Origin: Rhizobium anhuiense
Lineage (GTDB): Bacteria > Pseudomonadota > Alphaproteobacteria > Rhizobiales > Rhizobiaceae
Assembly (NCBI RefSeq): GCF_003985145.1
Contig: NZ_ML133521.1
Span: forward strand, 1,116,001 to 1,180,000
Length of the DNA stretch: 64,000 bases
Direction of reading: 5' to 3'
Below are positions 55,462-64,000 of this stretch, in pieces (positions within the stretch are counted from its first letter, which is position 1; every line of letters begins with the position of its first letter). A program made the translations under genes and the position numbers. A model generated the notes under the pieces. It searched no databases, was not told the origin of the DNA, and worked only from the letters and a program-made list of their open reading frames with translations.

Positions 55462-57456
55462 TCAGGCGGCCGTAGTGGTTTCGGCACCGGTGAACGCGAG
55501 ATCCGAGACCTCGCCCGTTGATGAATAGCCAGAGACGAGCTCCGCCAACATCGACCGCGCTGCGGTCATATCGTTCCGATCCAAGACGACATTGAGTGAG
55601 GTGAGCTTTTTCGAAAGCTCCGGCCAGAAGAGGAAATCCTCGCGCGCCTTCATGATCCGGGGATGTTCGGTCGTTTCTGGATTATCCCCGATCAACAGTT
55701 CTTCATAGAGTTTCTCGCCGGGCCTGAGGCCGGTGACGGAAAGCTCGATGTCCCCTTCGGCATTGTCCTCGTCGCGAACCGTCAGCCCGGAAAGCTCCAC
55801 CATCTTGCGGGCGAGATCTGCGATGCGAACGGGCTCACCCATGTCGAGCAGGAAAACATCTCCGCCCTCGGCCATCGCGCCAGCCTGGATAACGAGTTGC
55901 GAGGCTTCCGAAATGGTCATGAAATAGCGGGTTATATCAGGGTGTGTCAGCGTCACGGGACCGCCTTCCTTGATCTGCTGCCTGAAAAGCGGCACGACCG
56001 AACCGGAGGAGCCAAGGACGTTTCCGAAACGCACCATGGAGAAATTCGTTTGCAGTCTGTCAGTCGTCGACTCTGCTGCGAGCGCCTGCAGAACCATCTC
56101 CGCCAGCCGCTTGCTGGCGCCCATCACATTTGTCGGACGCACGGCCTTGTCGGTGCTGATCAGCACGAAATTCGAGACGCCGTTCTTGTTCGCCGCGCGT
56201 GCCGTGACCAGCGTCCCCATGACGTTGTTCTTGATGCCTTCCACGGCATTATGTTCGACAAGAGGCACATGCTTGTAGGCGGCGGCATGATAAAGCGTCT
56301 GAGGTCGCCAGCTCTGCATGATATGCTCGATGCGATCCTGATCACGGACGGAACAGAGAATCGGGACAATCTGCAGATTTTCATGCTTGTACAGTTCGGC
56401 CAGCTTCTGCAGCTCGGCATGGATATTATAAAGCGCAAACTCATTCTGATCGACGAGGATCAGGCTGGAAGGGCTATTACGCAAAATCTGACGGCATAAT
56501 TCGCCGCCGATCGAGCCGCCAGCACCCGTGACCATCACAACCTTGTTGCGCATCGCCTTGTCGAGCAAGGCCTGCCGCGGCGCAACCGCTTCTCTTCCGA
56601 GCAGATCTTCGATCTCCAGTTCACGGATGTCGGAGACGGCGATACGCCCCTGAGCCAGGGCCGTAAGATCCGGCAATGTGCGAACGTTCACCCTGGCTGT
56701 GCGAATATGCTCCAGGATTTCGTTGCGGCGCTGCCGCGATGCCGATGGAAGAGCAAGAAGCACATTGTGCACGCCAAGCGTTTCGGCGATCACCGGAAGA
56801 TCCGAGGGATCGTAGATCGGCAGGCCGCCCATGATACCGCCCTTGAGGCGCGGATCATCGTCGAGATAGCCGACAACATTGAGTTCGGCACTGTTCGTCA
56901 GGGCACCCGCCAGCTGCCGCCCGGCACTCCCTGCCCCGTAGATCAGCACCTTGGCGACCGTATTCTTGTTAAGGATGCGCTGGTAGGCATCCCCGAGCCA
57001 GTAACGGATACCCAACCTCGACAGGCCGATCCCGATCAGCAGCAGGAAGGGCTGGAGAATGCCGACGGTTCTCGGAACGCCCGGGACGCTGAGCGCCGTA
57101 AATATCGTCATGAAGGCGACGCCGTAGATGGCAATGGCCTTCAGAACCGCGATGAAAGCCGCCAGGCCGGCATAACGGAAGATCGCCCGATACATGCCCA
57201 TGACGATGAAGATCGGAAGTGCCATGCACAACGAAACAAAGACCGGCAACCACTGCACGCCGGTCAGCACCGTCCATTCGTTCAGGCGGAAGCAATAGGC
57301 GAGCCAGATCGTCAGAATGCAAAAGCAGGAATCCACCAGCAAAGCCAGTGCGCGTTTGGCAACACGCGGCATCGCCAGGAGAGGAGCGACGAGCGCTTGC
57401 ATCGGCAGTAACAACCATCCTGAGCGCGGCGTCCCAGCGGGGGTATTTTCAGGCAT
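55462..57456 (-). CDS. Membrane-bound nucleotide-sugar 4,6-dehydratase/epimerase (WbpM/CapD-like)
   Basis: 664 residues. Four or five N-terminal spans (about 30-150) and a CoA-binding-like segment (VLIYGAGSAGRQLA) precede the SDR catalytic domain. That domain has VVMVTGAGGSIGGEL as its GxxGxxG motif and STDKAVRPTNVMGASK, where Met replaces the usual catalytic Tyr, as in other members of this large membrane class. It makes an unusual sugar for O-antigen, capsule or exopolysaccharide. A sugar transferase is encoded upstream on the same strand. Confidence 0.93.
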   Translation of the reverse strand: MPENTPAGTPRSGWLLLPMQALVAPLLAMPRVAKRALALLVDSCFCILTIWLAYCFRLNEWTVLTGVQWLPVFVSLCMALPIFIVMGMYRAIFRYAGLAAFIAVLKAIAIYGVAFMTIFTALSVPGVPRTVGILQPFLLLIGIGLSRLGIRYWLGDAYQRILNKNTVAKVLIYGAGSAGRQLAGALTNSAELNVVGYLDDDPRLKGGIMGGLPIYDPSDLPVIAETLGVHNVLLALPSASRQRRNEILEHIRTARVNVRTLPDLTALAQGRIAVSDIRELEIEDLLGREAVAPRQALLDKAMRNKVVMVTGAGGSIGGELCRQILRNSPSSLILVDQNEFALYNIHAELQKLAELYKHENLQIVPILCSVRDQDRIEHIMQSWRPQTLYHAAAYKHVPLVEHNAVEGIKNNVMGTLVTARAANKNGVSNFVLISTDKAVRPTNVMGASKRLAEMVLQALAAESTTDRLQTNFSMVRFGNVLGSSGSVVPLFRQQIKEGGPVTLTHPDITRYFMTISEASQLVIQAGAMAEGGDVFLLDMGEPVRIADLARKMVELSGLTVRDEDNAEGDIELSVTGLRPGEKLYEELLIGDNPETTEHPRIMKAREDFLFWPELSKKLTSLNVVLDRNDMTAARSMLAELVSGYSSTGEVSDLAFTGAETTTAA

Positions 57457-57579
57457 TGCTTACCAGCGTCTCGCAGATCAATCAGACAACCACCTTCTTG
57501 TCACTTTCTCCAACGAGCGCAACTGAAATAATCGGAAATCAAGGCCTTCTGCACCGCTAGTCTATCAGAAGTAGGTAAC

Positions 57580-58146
57580 TTAATGCCTGATACCCTTGCG
57601 GCGAATGACCTTCTCGGCGGTCAAGAACAGGATGCGCATATCGAAGCCGAATGAGCGCCGCTCGAGATATTCGACATCGAATTTCACCTTCTCCGGGATC
57701 GGCAATTCGTCGCGCCCGTTGATCTGCGCCCAACCCGTCAATCCAGGCAGGAGCTTGTCGACACCGTGCGCCGTGCGCAACTCCATCAGATCATATTGGT
57801 TGTAGAGCGCCGGCCGCGGACCGACGAAGCTCATCTTCCCCTCGAGAATGCACCAAAGCTGCGGCAGTTCGTCGAGGCTGGATTTGCGCAGAAACGAGCC
57901 GATGGGTGTCAGAAACCGATCCGGATTGTCGAGCAGATGCGTGGCAACCGTCGGCGTGTCGACACGCATGCTCCGGAATTTCGGCATCAGGAAGATCTGG
58001 TTGAAACGACCGATCCGTTTTGACCAGTAGAGAACCGGTCCTGGCGAGGTTAAGCGAACACAAAGAGCGACGATCAGGATCGGAACGAGCAGGACCACCG
58101 ATGCAAGCAAAGCCAGGAAAAAATCCACCGCCCGTTTCAAACCCAT
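57580..58146 (-). CDS. Undecaprenyl-phosphate sugar-1-phosphate transferase (PglC/WcaJ C-terminal type)
   Basis: 188 residues. One N-terminal membrane helix (FLALLASVVLLVPILIVAL) precedes the catalytic domain with KFRSMRVD, FLRKSSLDELPQL (the Asp-Glu catalytic dyad), FVGPRPALY and LLPGLTGWAQING. It is the short monotopic form that starts polysaccharide repeat-unit assembly on the lipid carrier. ATG 58146 gives the usual MGLKRAVDFF start; ATG 58179 would add 11 residues. It probably works with the downstream dehydratase. Confidence 0.9.
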   Translation of the reverse strand: MGLKRAVDFFLALLASVVLLVPILIVALCVRLTSPGPVLYWSKRIGRFNQIFLMPKFRSMRVDTPTVATHLLDNPDRFLTPIGSFLRKSSLDELPQLWCILEGKMSFVGPRPALYNQYDLMELRTAHGVDKLLPGLTGWAQINGRDELPIPEKVKFDVEYLERRSFGFDMRILFLTAEKVIRRKGIRH

Positions 58147-58477
58147 GCTCCGCAGCTCTTCCGCCCCACCGACGACCATCCGCCATTTGCGATTTCGCCC
58201 TGCCGTATCGTCAAAAAGCGTTTCGCGTCAACTGCGGGACGCAGTGTTTCCGCAGTTTGTGGCGGCGGGCAGTTGGGCGATTGCCCGCATAGGTGCGGTC
58301 AATTCGGCTCTGCTAATCATCGGTGGCCAGATGGTCAGGCGGCGCGAAGGCGGCGGCACGCAATAGCCAAGCGCCATGCCGCGATTCCGGTGCCATTGCT
58401 GCGGCAATTTCATCGGCCGGTCGCAAGTCACGGGGACGGATGGACGGCGGGAAGGCCTCCCGGCCGCATTTGCTCTT
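58147..58477. other. Intergenic region between sugar transferase and amidase genes
   Basis: About 330 bases; the genes on both sides run on the minus strand. Only short, unsupported frames are present and no clear hairpin stands out. The promoter for the sugar transferase should lie near its upstream end. Confidence 0.35.
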
Positions 58478-59638
58478 TCACTCAGCCCTTAATCGCCCGG
58501 CCACATTCATAAGCGTCCTGTCGGCGCTCCTTGCGCCTAACAAGGAAAGCGAAACTTTCCCCAGGTAACCGGCAATTGGAAAAGCCAGTTGCGGACAGCC
58601 GCTAAGGCCCGAAAGACACAGAAGCTCGATGCAGGCGGAACGGAATCTAGCGAAGCTTTCTGCGCCGGCATCGCGCGCTGGCGGGCTCATGGCCAAGGTC
58701 GGAAGAGCGACAATCACATTTTCGCACAGCAATCGGTCGATCTCCGCGGAAAAGAGCTTGGCGATCGCACGTGCCTCACGCACCTCCTCGTCATCCAGAC
58801 GAGATCCTGACAGAAGGCGCGCAGCAATATCGGGAGCAATTGCTTCAGGGCTCCGCTCGAAGAGTGTTTTGTTGCTGTCCCAGGCTTCCCTTTGCAGGAT
58901 GGTGATGAACGCCGAAGCAAGGTCGGCGAGGCTGAACGAGGAGATCGCATCTATCCTGCGGACAGGTATGGCCGCCGATCGAAGGCCGGCGATCATCTCG
59001 TCGGCAACCGCGTCGTCGATGGTTGCGAAGATATCCGCGGAAATGAGGATAGATGATGGTCGGTCATCTGCCGCGGGCATGCCGACGGCGCTCATCACCG
59101 CAGCCATTGGTTCCAGGCTTCTCGTCATGAAACCCGGCACGTCAAAGCTTGGCGCCAGCGGACGCAGTGCCTGGTTGTCGAGGCTTCCATGTGTCGGGCG
59201 CCAGCCGATGAGGCCGTTGACGGCGGCCGGCAGCCGGATGGAGCCGGACGTGTCTGTTCCAAGCCCGATATCCGCAAGGCCCGCGGCAACCGCGACGGCC
59301 GAGCCGGACGACGACCCGCCGGGGATGAGATTGGGATCGCGCGGATTGATCGGCATACCGAAATGGATGTTGCCGCCGATCAGGGAATAGGCGAGCTCAT
59401 CCGTATTGGTTTTGCCGACGAAGCAGGCGCCGGCATCGAGCAGCGTCCGGACCAGAGGCGCCGTCGATGTCTTGATGCCGGAGGCAGCAAGTACCGTGGC
59501 GTTGCCGGCCGCTGTGGGATAGCCGGCAACGTCGAAAAGGTCTTTGACCGCCAGTCGAAGGCCGGAAAGCGGGCCGATGGACGCGTGCCCGACATCTGCA
59601 TCCGGATAGGGTATAAAAGCGCTCCATGGGTCTCGCAC
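58478..59638 (-). CDS. Amidase-signature-family hydrolase
   Basis: 386 residues, somewhat shorter than most members. The Ser-Ser-Lys triad is recognisable: Lys32 in LAVKDLFDV, the cis-Ser near 109 in PGGSSSGSA, and the nucleophile near Ser133 in GTDTSGSIRLPA. It hydrolyses an amide; the substrate cannot be deduced. It begins 12 bases after the LivF-like gene, which runs the same way, so it is the terminal gene of an amide-uptake and hydrolysis operon. Confidence 0.9.
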   Translation of the reverse strand: MRDPWSAFIPYPDADVGHASIGPLSGLRLAVKDLFDVAGYPTAAGNATVLAASGIKTSTAPLVRTLLDAGACFVGKTNTDELAYSLIGGNIHFGMPINPRDPNLIPGGSSSGSAVAVAAGLADIGLGTDTSGSIRLPAAVNGLIGWRPTHGSLDNQALRPLAPSFDVPGFMTRSLEPMAAVMSAVGMPAADDRPSSILISADIFATIDDAVADEMIAGLRSAAIPVRRIDAISSFSLADLASAFITILQREAWDSNKTLFERSPEAIAPDIAARLLSGSRLDDEEVREARAIAKLFSAEIDRLLCENVIVALPTLAMSPPARDAGAESFARFRSACIELLCLSGLSGCPQLAFPIAGYLGKVSLSLLGARSADRTLMNVAGRLRAE

Positions 59639-59650
59639 TTGCGCCGGCCC

Positions 59651-60358
59651 CTAGATCTTCAGATGTTGCAGGACACGGGCGCGGCTCTCCGGACCATTGA
59701 GGCTTTCGTCTTCGATCGCCCCGAGTTTGAGAATGGCCCAGCGGTCCGCCACCGAAAGGGCAAAATCCAGATTCTGTTCGACCAGCAGGATGGTCGTGCC
59801 GCGCTTTTCGCGGTCGTCCCTCAATGCCTTGGCGATGTTCTGAACAACGGAGGGCTGCAGACCTTCGGAGATTTCGTCGATCAGCAGCAGTTTCGGACGC
59901 AGCATCAGCGCCCGCGCGAGGATCAGCATTTTCTGCTCCCCGCCCGACAGCGTGCCGGCTTTCTGTGCCAGCCGATCCCTCAGGAACGGGAAATAGGCGT
60001 AGACCCGCTCCAGGGCAGATGCCAGATCCCGATCGCCTTTGAGCGCGAGGCGCAGATTGTCGCGGATGGAGAGGTCCTGAAACAACGGCAATTCCTGAGG
60101 GGCGTAGCCGATGCCGGAAGCGATCAACTCGGCGGGCTTCCTGTCGGTGATGGCAGCGCCATCGACCTCGATCTTGCCCTTGCCGACGCGCAGGAAGCCA
60201 AGGATTGTCTTCAGCAGCGTCGTTTTGCCCATGCCGTTCTTGCCCATGAGGGCGAAGATTTCGCCGGGCCGGATGGCAAGCGACACGCCATTGACGACAT
60301 CCACCGCGCCATATCCGCTCGATACGCCGCTGAGTTTGAGTTTGAACGCGTCAGCCAT
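59651..60358 (-). CDS. Branched-chain/urea-type ABC importer ATPase (LivF/UrtE class)
   Basis: 235 residues, the usual LivF length. Walker A is GKNGMGKTT, signature LSGGEQKMLILARALM, Walker B LLLIDEISEGLQ, and the FLVEQ-type H-loop is LLVEQNLDFAL. ATG 60358 overlaps the preceding fused gene by 8 bases. Paired with the neighbouring fused permease-ATPase, it completes the two nucleotide-binding sites. Confidence 0.92.
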   Translation of the reverse strand: MADAFKLKLSGVSSGYGAVDVVNGVSLAIRPGEIFALMGKNGMGKTTLLKTILGFLRVGKGKIEVDGAAITDRKPAELIASGIGYAPQELPLFQDLSIRDNLRLALKGDRDLASALERVYAYFPFLRDRLAQKAGTLSGGEQKMLILARALMLRPKLLLIDEISEGLQPSVVQNIAKALRDDREKRGTTILLVEQNLDFALSVADRWAILKLGAIEDESLNGPESRARVLQHLKI

Positions 60359-62108
60359 GGGCGCCTCCTGCGTAGATGGTGCGAACCGTTTCGGAATTGA
60401 CCACGTCATTCACCGTGCCGTCGAGAACGAGCTTGCCCTGGTGGAGAACCACGATGCGACTCGATATGTCGCGCACGAAATCCAGATCGTGTTCGACCAG
60501 GATGGCGGCGAAACCCATCTCGTCCGTCAGTTTCTTGAGGATGGCTCCGATGGTCATGCGCTCGGTCTTGGTAAGACCCGCCGTCGGTTCGTCGAGAAGA
60601 ATGATGCGTGGTTCTAGAGCGACGACCATCGCCAGTTCGAGAGCCTGCCTTTGACCATGCGACAGCAGCAAGACCGGCTTGTCCAACATGTCGGCCATGC
60701 CGGTGAGCGTCAGGATCTCAGCTGCAGCGGCCGGCAGCATGATCTCGGCGAGCGATCGCATCGGACTGGGTGTCTCGCGGCTGAAACGCGCCATCTTGAG
60801 GCATTCGCCGATGGTCATGCTGTCGAAGATGCTGGCAACCTGGAATTTGCGGCCGACGCCGAGAGCGACGATCCGTTCCGGTGCATGACCGGCGATATTC
60901 GTGCCGATGATATCCACTTGACCTTCGATCTGCTGGGTACCGTCCGACAGGCAACGCATCAGCGTGGTCTTGCCGGCGCCATTGGGGCCAACCAGGCTGA
61001 CGAGTTCTCCGGCGCCGATTTCAAGGTCGATGCCCTTGAGGACGGAGAGGCTGCCATAGGACTTGCCGAGACCGCGGATCGACAGAAGGCTTTTGCCTGC
61101 CAACGGACCGTCCTCGGCGACGATGCGCGTCGGCAAGGACTTCAGAGTGCTGCTGGAGTTGGCCGACTGCAGGAATCGCGTCACCAGGGAAGCGAGGCCG
61201 CCCGGCAAAAGGATGATCATGGCGACGAAGAGCGCACCGATGATCAATTGCCACAGGAAGGGCAGATCGCCCGAAAGGCTGGCGCTCAGATAGTCGATGC
61301 CGATTGCGCCGAACAAGGGTCCGATGATCGTTCCCCGGCCACCGAGCGCCGTCCAGACGACGAGTTCGGTTCCGAATACGAAGCCGGTATTCTCGGGTGC
61401 GGCGACACCGGATGCGTTGGCATAAAGGAAGCCGGCCAGGCCGCATACGCCAGCCAGAACGGCCGTCAGGACGATCTTCAGCCGAGCGGGGTTCATGCCG
61501 AGATAGGCGATGCGGGCTTCGTTGTCGCGAATTGCAACCAGCAGACGGCCGGCGTCCGACCGGACGAAGACGATGGCAAGAACGGCCAAGACCAGCAGGC
61601 ACGCGCCCGACAGGCGAAAATAGCCGGGAAGCCCGAGCGGGAGGGTTTCGTAACCGACAAGGCCGCTCGACGAACCGGTCCAGGTGCCGCCGGAAAAGAT
61701 GAGTTGGGTGACGACGATCGGCACCACGAGCGAGATCACGGTGGCATAGAGCGGTGTCGATCCGTGATAGAACGACAGCCAGCCGACGGCGAAGCCAAGC
61801 ACGAGCGGAACGAACACGGCGGCGACAAGGGCGACGACGAAAAGCGCCGGGCTTGCGCCGATATGGGTGAGAACCATGGCGGTGGCATAGGCGCCCACGC
61901 CAAAGAATGCCGCCTGCCCGAAGGTGAGAACGCCCGTATAGCCCCAGAGCAAGTCGACGGTAATCGCCAGCATGGCGTAGATCATCGAACGCGTCAGCAC
62001 GTTAAGGCTGAAGCGGCCGAGAAACATCGGTCCGATGACGATCAGCAGGAGAGCCGCGAGCGCCAGCGTCAGAAGAAGGACAAGCCGGAGTTTTTGTCTA
62101 TTAGGCAC
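60351..62108 (-). CDS. Fused permease-ATPase of a Liv/Urt-type ABC importer
   Basis: 585 residues. Residues about 1-340 are a LivM-type permease with eight or so spans (GYTGVLTFGQAAFFGVGAYA motif). A short linker joins this to a LivG-type ATPase: Walker A GPNGAGKTT at 374-382, signature LSHGQ at 482-486, Walker B ILLDEPTAGL. LSHGQ is a feature of urea-type UrtD subunits. The start is GTG 62108, overlapping the stop of the other permease by 8 bases; the longer ATG frame is unsupported. No stop or frameshift separates the two parts, so it is a real fusion. Confidence 0.9.
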   Translation of the reverse strand: MPNRQKLRLVLLLTLALAALLLIVIGPMFLGRFSLNVLTRSMIYAMLAITVDLLWGYTGVLTFGQAAFFGVGAYATAMVLTHIGASPALFVVALVAAVFVPLVLGFAVGWLSFYHGSTPLYATVISLVVPIVVTQLIFSGGTWTGSSSGLVGYETLPLGLPGYFRLSGACLLVLAVLAIVFVRSDAGRLLVAIRDNEARIAYLGMNPARLKIVLTAVLAGVCGLAGFLYANASGVAAPENTGFVFGTELVVWTALGGRGTIIGPLFGAIGIDYLSASLSGDLPFLWQLIIGALFVAMIILLPGGLASLVTRFLQSANSSSTLKSLPTRIVAEDGPLAGKSLLSIRGLGKSYGSLSVLKGIDLEIGAGELVSLVGPNGAGKTTLMRCLSDGTQQIEGQVDIIGTNIAGHAPERIVALGVGRKFQVASIFDSMTIGECLKMARFSRETPSPMRSLAEIMLPAAAAEILTLTGMADMLDKPVLLLSHGQRQALELAMVVALEPRIILLDEPTAGLTKTERMTIGAILKKLTDEMGFAAILVEHDLDFVRDISSRIVVLHQGKLVLDGTVNDVVNSETVRTIYAGGAHG

Positions 62109-62934
62109 GGGCAAATCCCTTCGGACGTATGCGCAGTGTGATCGCGCAGAGGACGGCCACGGTGATGCCGCCGAGGATTGGGCTGAAATAGGTGCTGACG
62201 AGCACTTGGGCGGCCCCGAAGATGAGGCAGGCGGCAGCAAGCGCAGTGAAAGAAGAGCCTGCGACCATCACCAGCATGAAGGCGCCCGTCAGCCAGGCGA
62301 CGCCCATATTGGGATCGACGCTGGTCAGCGGCGCGAGCAGCACGCCGGCAAGGGCCGCAAGGCCGGTGCCGATCATGAAGGTCGCGAGCCGCACCTTTTC
62401 GGTATCGATACCGAGCCCGCGCGCCAGGGTTTCGTTCATGATGACTGCCCGGGCGGAGAGACCAAGCCTTGTCCCATCGAGCAGCAAGGTGAAGCCGAGA
62501 CCCAGACAGATGGCGGCGACAATGGCGAAAAGACGGTAGGCCGAGTAGCCGGTGCCAAAGAGATCGAAGGTGCCCGGCAGCAGCGCCGGCGTGAACTGCA
62601 CGTCGCGGCCAAACCACAGCGTGATCAGCTGGCCGATGACGATGCCAAGGCCCCAGGTTGCAAGAATGGCGTCGAGCGGGCGGCGATAGAGAGGCCGTAC
62701 GATGAACCGTTCGGCAACACCGCCGAGGATCGCGCCGACCAGAAACGCAAAGGGGATGGCAAGCCATGGATTGAGACCGAACCCGCTGACGACAACAGCG
62801 CAGTAAGCCCCGATGGTCAGCCATGCGCCATGCGCGAAATTGATGATCTTCAGCACGCCGAAGATCGCAAGCAGCCCGGCGGCAACGATGAAGAGAATGG
62901 CCGCAGTGCTGACGATATCGAGAAAGAGCGTCAT
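62101..62934 (-). CDS. Liv/Urt-type ABC importer permease (LivH/UrtB class)
   Basis: 277 residues with about eight spans. Family motifs include LLAIFGVLKIINFAHGAWLTIGA near the N-terminus and the central GIDTEKVRLATFMIGTGLAALAG. It forms the membrane channel with the permease half of the fused protein. The start follows the binding-protein gene after 51 bases with a hairpin. Confidence 0.92.
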   Translation of the reverse strand: MTLFLDIVSTAAILFIVAAGLLAIFGVLKIINFAHGAWLTIGAYCAVVVSGFGLNPWLAIPFAFLVGAILGGVAERFIVRPLYRRPLDAILATWGLGIVIGQLITLWFGRDVQFTPALLPGTFDLFGTGYSAYRLFAIVAAICLGLGFTLLLDGTRLGLSARAVIMNETLARGLGIDTEKVRLATFMIGTGLAALAGVLLAPLTSVDPNMGVAWLTGAFMLVMVAGSSFTALAAACLIFGAAQVLVSTYFSPILGGITVAVLCAITLRIRPKGFARA

Positions 62935-62955
62935 TTCTAGAACTCCGATGCTGGA

Positions 62956-62976
62956 GGCGGGGCGCCCTGCCCCGCC
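62956..62976 (-). terminator. Intergenic hairpin after the amide-type binding-protein gene
   Basis: GGCGGGGC (62956-62963) pairs with GCCCCGCC (62969-62976) around a 5-base loop. It lies 9 bases after the binding-protein stop and before the permease, the same arrangement as in the other importers here. Confidence 0.6.
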
Positions 62977-62985
62977 ACGCTGGTT

Positions 62986-64000
62986 TCAGAGATTCGGGCA
63001 CTGATCGCCGGGATCGACGTCCTTGAAGCTATCGACGACTGCAACGCTGCCGTCGTCCTTGACCTGGCCAAGATACATCGTCAGCGGCGCGTGGTGCTGC
63101 TTGTTCATGGAGATCTTGCCGCGCGGACCGGTGAAGGAGACGTCAGGAAGGGCTTTGAGCACGTCCGCCGTATCCGTGTTGCCAGCCTTTTCGACGGCTG
63201 CCTTGTAAAGGTAGATCGCTTCATATTGCGGCACGGAGAGATCGTTCGGCGTGCGCAGTTCCTTGCCGAACTTCTTGTCCATGGCCGAGAGGAAAGCCTT
63301 GTTTTCCGGGCTGTCGATGCCGGTGACGTAGGAGGCCGAAAGGAAGATGTCCTTGGCATCCGCGCCCATGCTCTTGGCGGTGCCTTCGTCGACCGCGAGA
63401 TTGCCGTAAGGCAGGGTGACGCCAGACGAACGCAACTGCTTGGTCAAGGTCACGTTCGGTGCGCCGCCGGCCGTCGAGGTGATGATCGCATCGGCGCCGG
63501 AGGAGCGGACCTTGGAGATGATGGCCGTCCAATCGCTGCCGTCGATCGGCAGATATTCCTCGCCGACGATCTGAGCACCGGCTTTTTCGATATAGCCCTT
63601 GGCGAAGGTCAGCATGCCGCGTCCGAAGGCATAGTCCGAACCGATCAGGAAGAACTTCTTTGCGCCCTGTTTGCTGATGAAATTGTCGACGACAGGCGGC
63701 ACCTGCTGTTCTGGAACCCAGGCATCGACGAAAAGATTGGCGTTGCAGGATTTGCCTTCGTAGAAGGACGTGTAGATGTATGGCACCTCACCCTTGGAAA
63801 CGATCGGCAGGCCGGCATTGCGCGCAGCACTCGTCTCCATGGAGATGATGACGTTCACCTCCTTCTGGAAAACCAGGGAATCGAAGGCCTTCTGCGCGCC
63901 GGCCGCCCCTGATGCATCGTCGGCGATCTCAAGCTCCAATGGCCGCCCGAGCACGCCGCCTTTGGCATTGATTTCTTCGACGGCGAGCTCCGCAGCTTGG
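62986..64000 (-). CDS. Liv/Urt/amide-type substrate-binding protein, N-terminus missing
   Basis: The frame remains open to the window edge; 338 or so residues are visible, lacking the signal peptide and first strands. The visible part is a type I receptor-ligand fold: GGVLGRPLELEIADDASGA, YIYTSFYEGKSCN, and FFLIGSDYAFGRGML. This is the pattern of Leu/Ile/Val, urea and short-chain amide binding proteins. The downstream amidase suggests an amide or urea-like ligand. Confidence 0.9.
   Translation of the reverse strand, partial: QAAELAVEEINAKGGVLGRPLELEIADDASGAAGAQKAFDSLVFQKEVNVIISMETSAARNAGLPIVSKGEVPYIYTSFYEGKSCNANLFVDAWVPEQQVPPVVDNFISKQGAKKFFLIGSDYAFGRGMLTFAKGYIEKAGAQIVGEEYLPIDGSDWTAIISKVRSSGADAIITSTAGGAPNVTLTKQLRSSGVTLPYGNLAVDEGTAKSMGADAKDIFLSASYVTGIDSPENKAFLSAMDKKFGKELRTPNDLSVPQYEAIYLYKAAVEKAGNTDTADVLKALPDVSFTGPRGKISMNKQHHAPLTMYLGQVKDDGSVAVVDSFKDVDPGDQCPNL

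Noticed and set aside
60651-62141. 496-residue open frame on the plus strand
   Set aside because: Antisense of the fused permease-ATPase, no domain.

Overview
The window looks like a fragment of a fast-growing Rhizobium replicon, most likely of the R. leguminosarum / R. etli group. The base composition is GC-rich and long antisense frames are common. The clearest marker is a complete glpRDSTPQUVK glycerol locus, a gene order described in R. leguminosarum. Many ABC uptake systems, a rhizobial DUF992 protein and two copies of a short palindromic intergenic repeat agree with this. I saw no rRNA, tRNA, CRISPR array, insertion sequence, phage gene or replication gene, so chromosome and megaplasmid cannot be told apart. 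The window starts inside an AraC-type regulator and ends inside an ABC binding-protein gene.

Layout. 1-5424: AraC regulator (partial), NmrA-like oxidoreductase, acetamidase/formamidase, outer-membrane beta-barrel protein, a protein-isoaspartate methyltransferase fused to a membrane module, and a DUF421 protein. 5460-17969: a divergent catabolic island. The left arm has a peptide-type ABC importer, a four-carbon acid-sugar kinase (DUF1537) and a GntR regulator. The right arm has a DapA/NanA-type lyase, a sialidase-like BNR protein, an iron-type alcohol dehydrogenase and a PdxA-family dehydrogenase. 18035-19002: a RES/Xre toxin-antitoxin pair with a palindrome at its promoter. 19105-23180: a NitT/TauT-type importer with a VOC protein and an AraC regulator. 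23610-28248: a ribose-type sugar ABC importer. 28264-38551: the glycerol locus. 38619-47833: DMT transporter, LysR, two acetyltransferases, DUF992, MFS, a 54-residue DUF1328 gene, VOC, ABC-F and DUF6665. 47953-52442: aldose epimerase, then an EmrAB-type efflux pair with a divergent TetR regulator. 52509-54462: mannonate dehydratase with GntR. 54629-58146: two small stress-like proteins and two envelope-polysaccharide genes. 58478-64000: an amidase beside a Urt/Liv-type importer whose inner permease and one ATPase are a single polypeptide.

How the genes may work together. The 5460-17969 island is the best candidate for an undescribed system. The kinase plus PdxA pair is the known route from D-threonate or related tetronates to dihydroxyacetone phosphate. 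The lyase and sialidase-like protein belong to families that act on 2-keto-3-deoxy sugar acids. Together with the alcohol dehydrogenase they could dismantle a C7 diacid such as Dha (3-deoxy-D-lyxo-heptulosaric acid, from plant rhamnogalacturonan II) into pyruvate and D-threonate. This is inference. In the glycerol locus, glycerol enters by GlpSTPQUV, is phosphorylated by GlpK and oxidised by GlpD, with GlpR probably acting at 11-bp repeated operators. Four unrelated importers here share one layout: binding-protein gene, then a perfect GC-rich hairpin without a U-run, then the next gene of the transporter or pathway.
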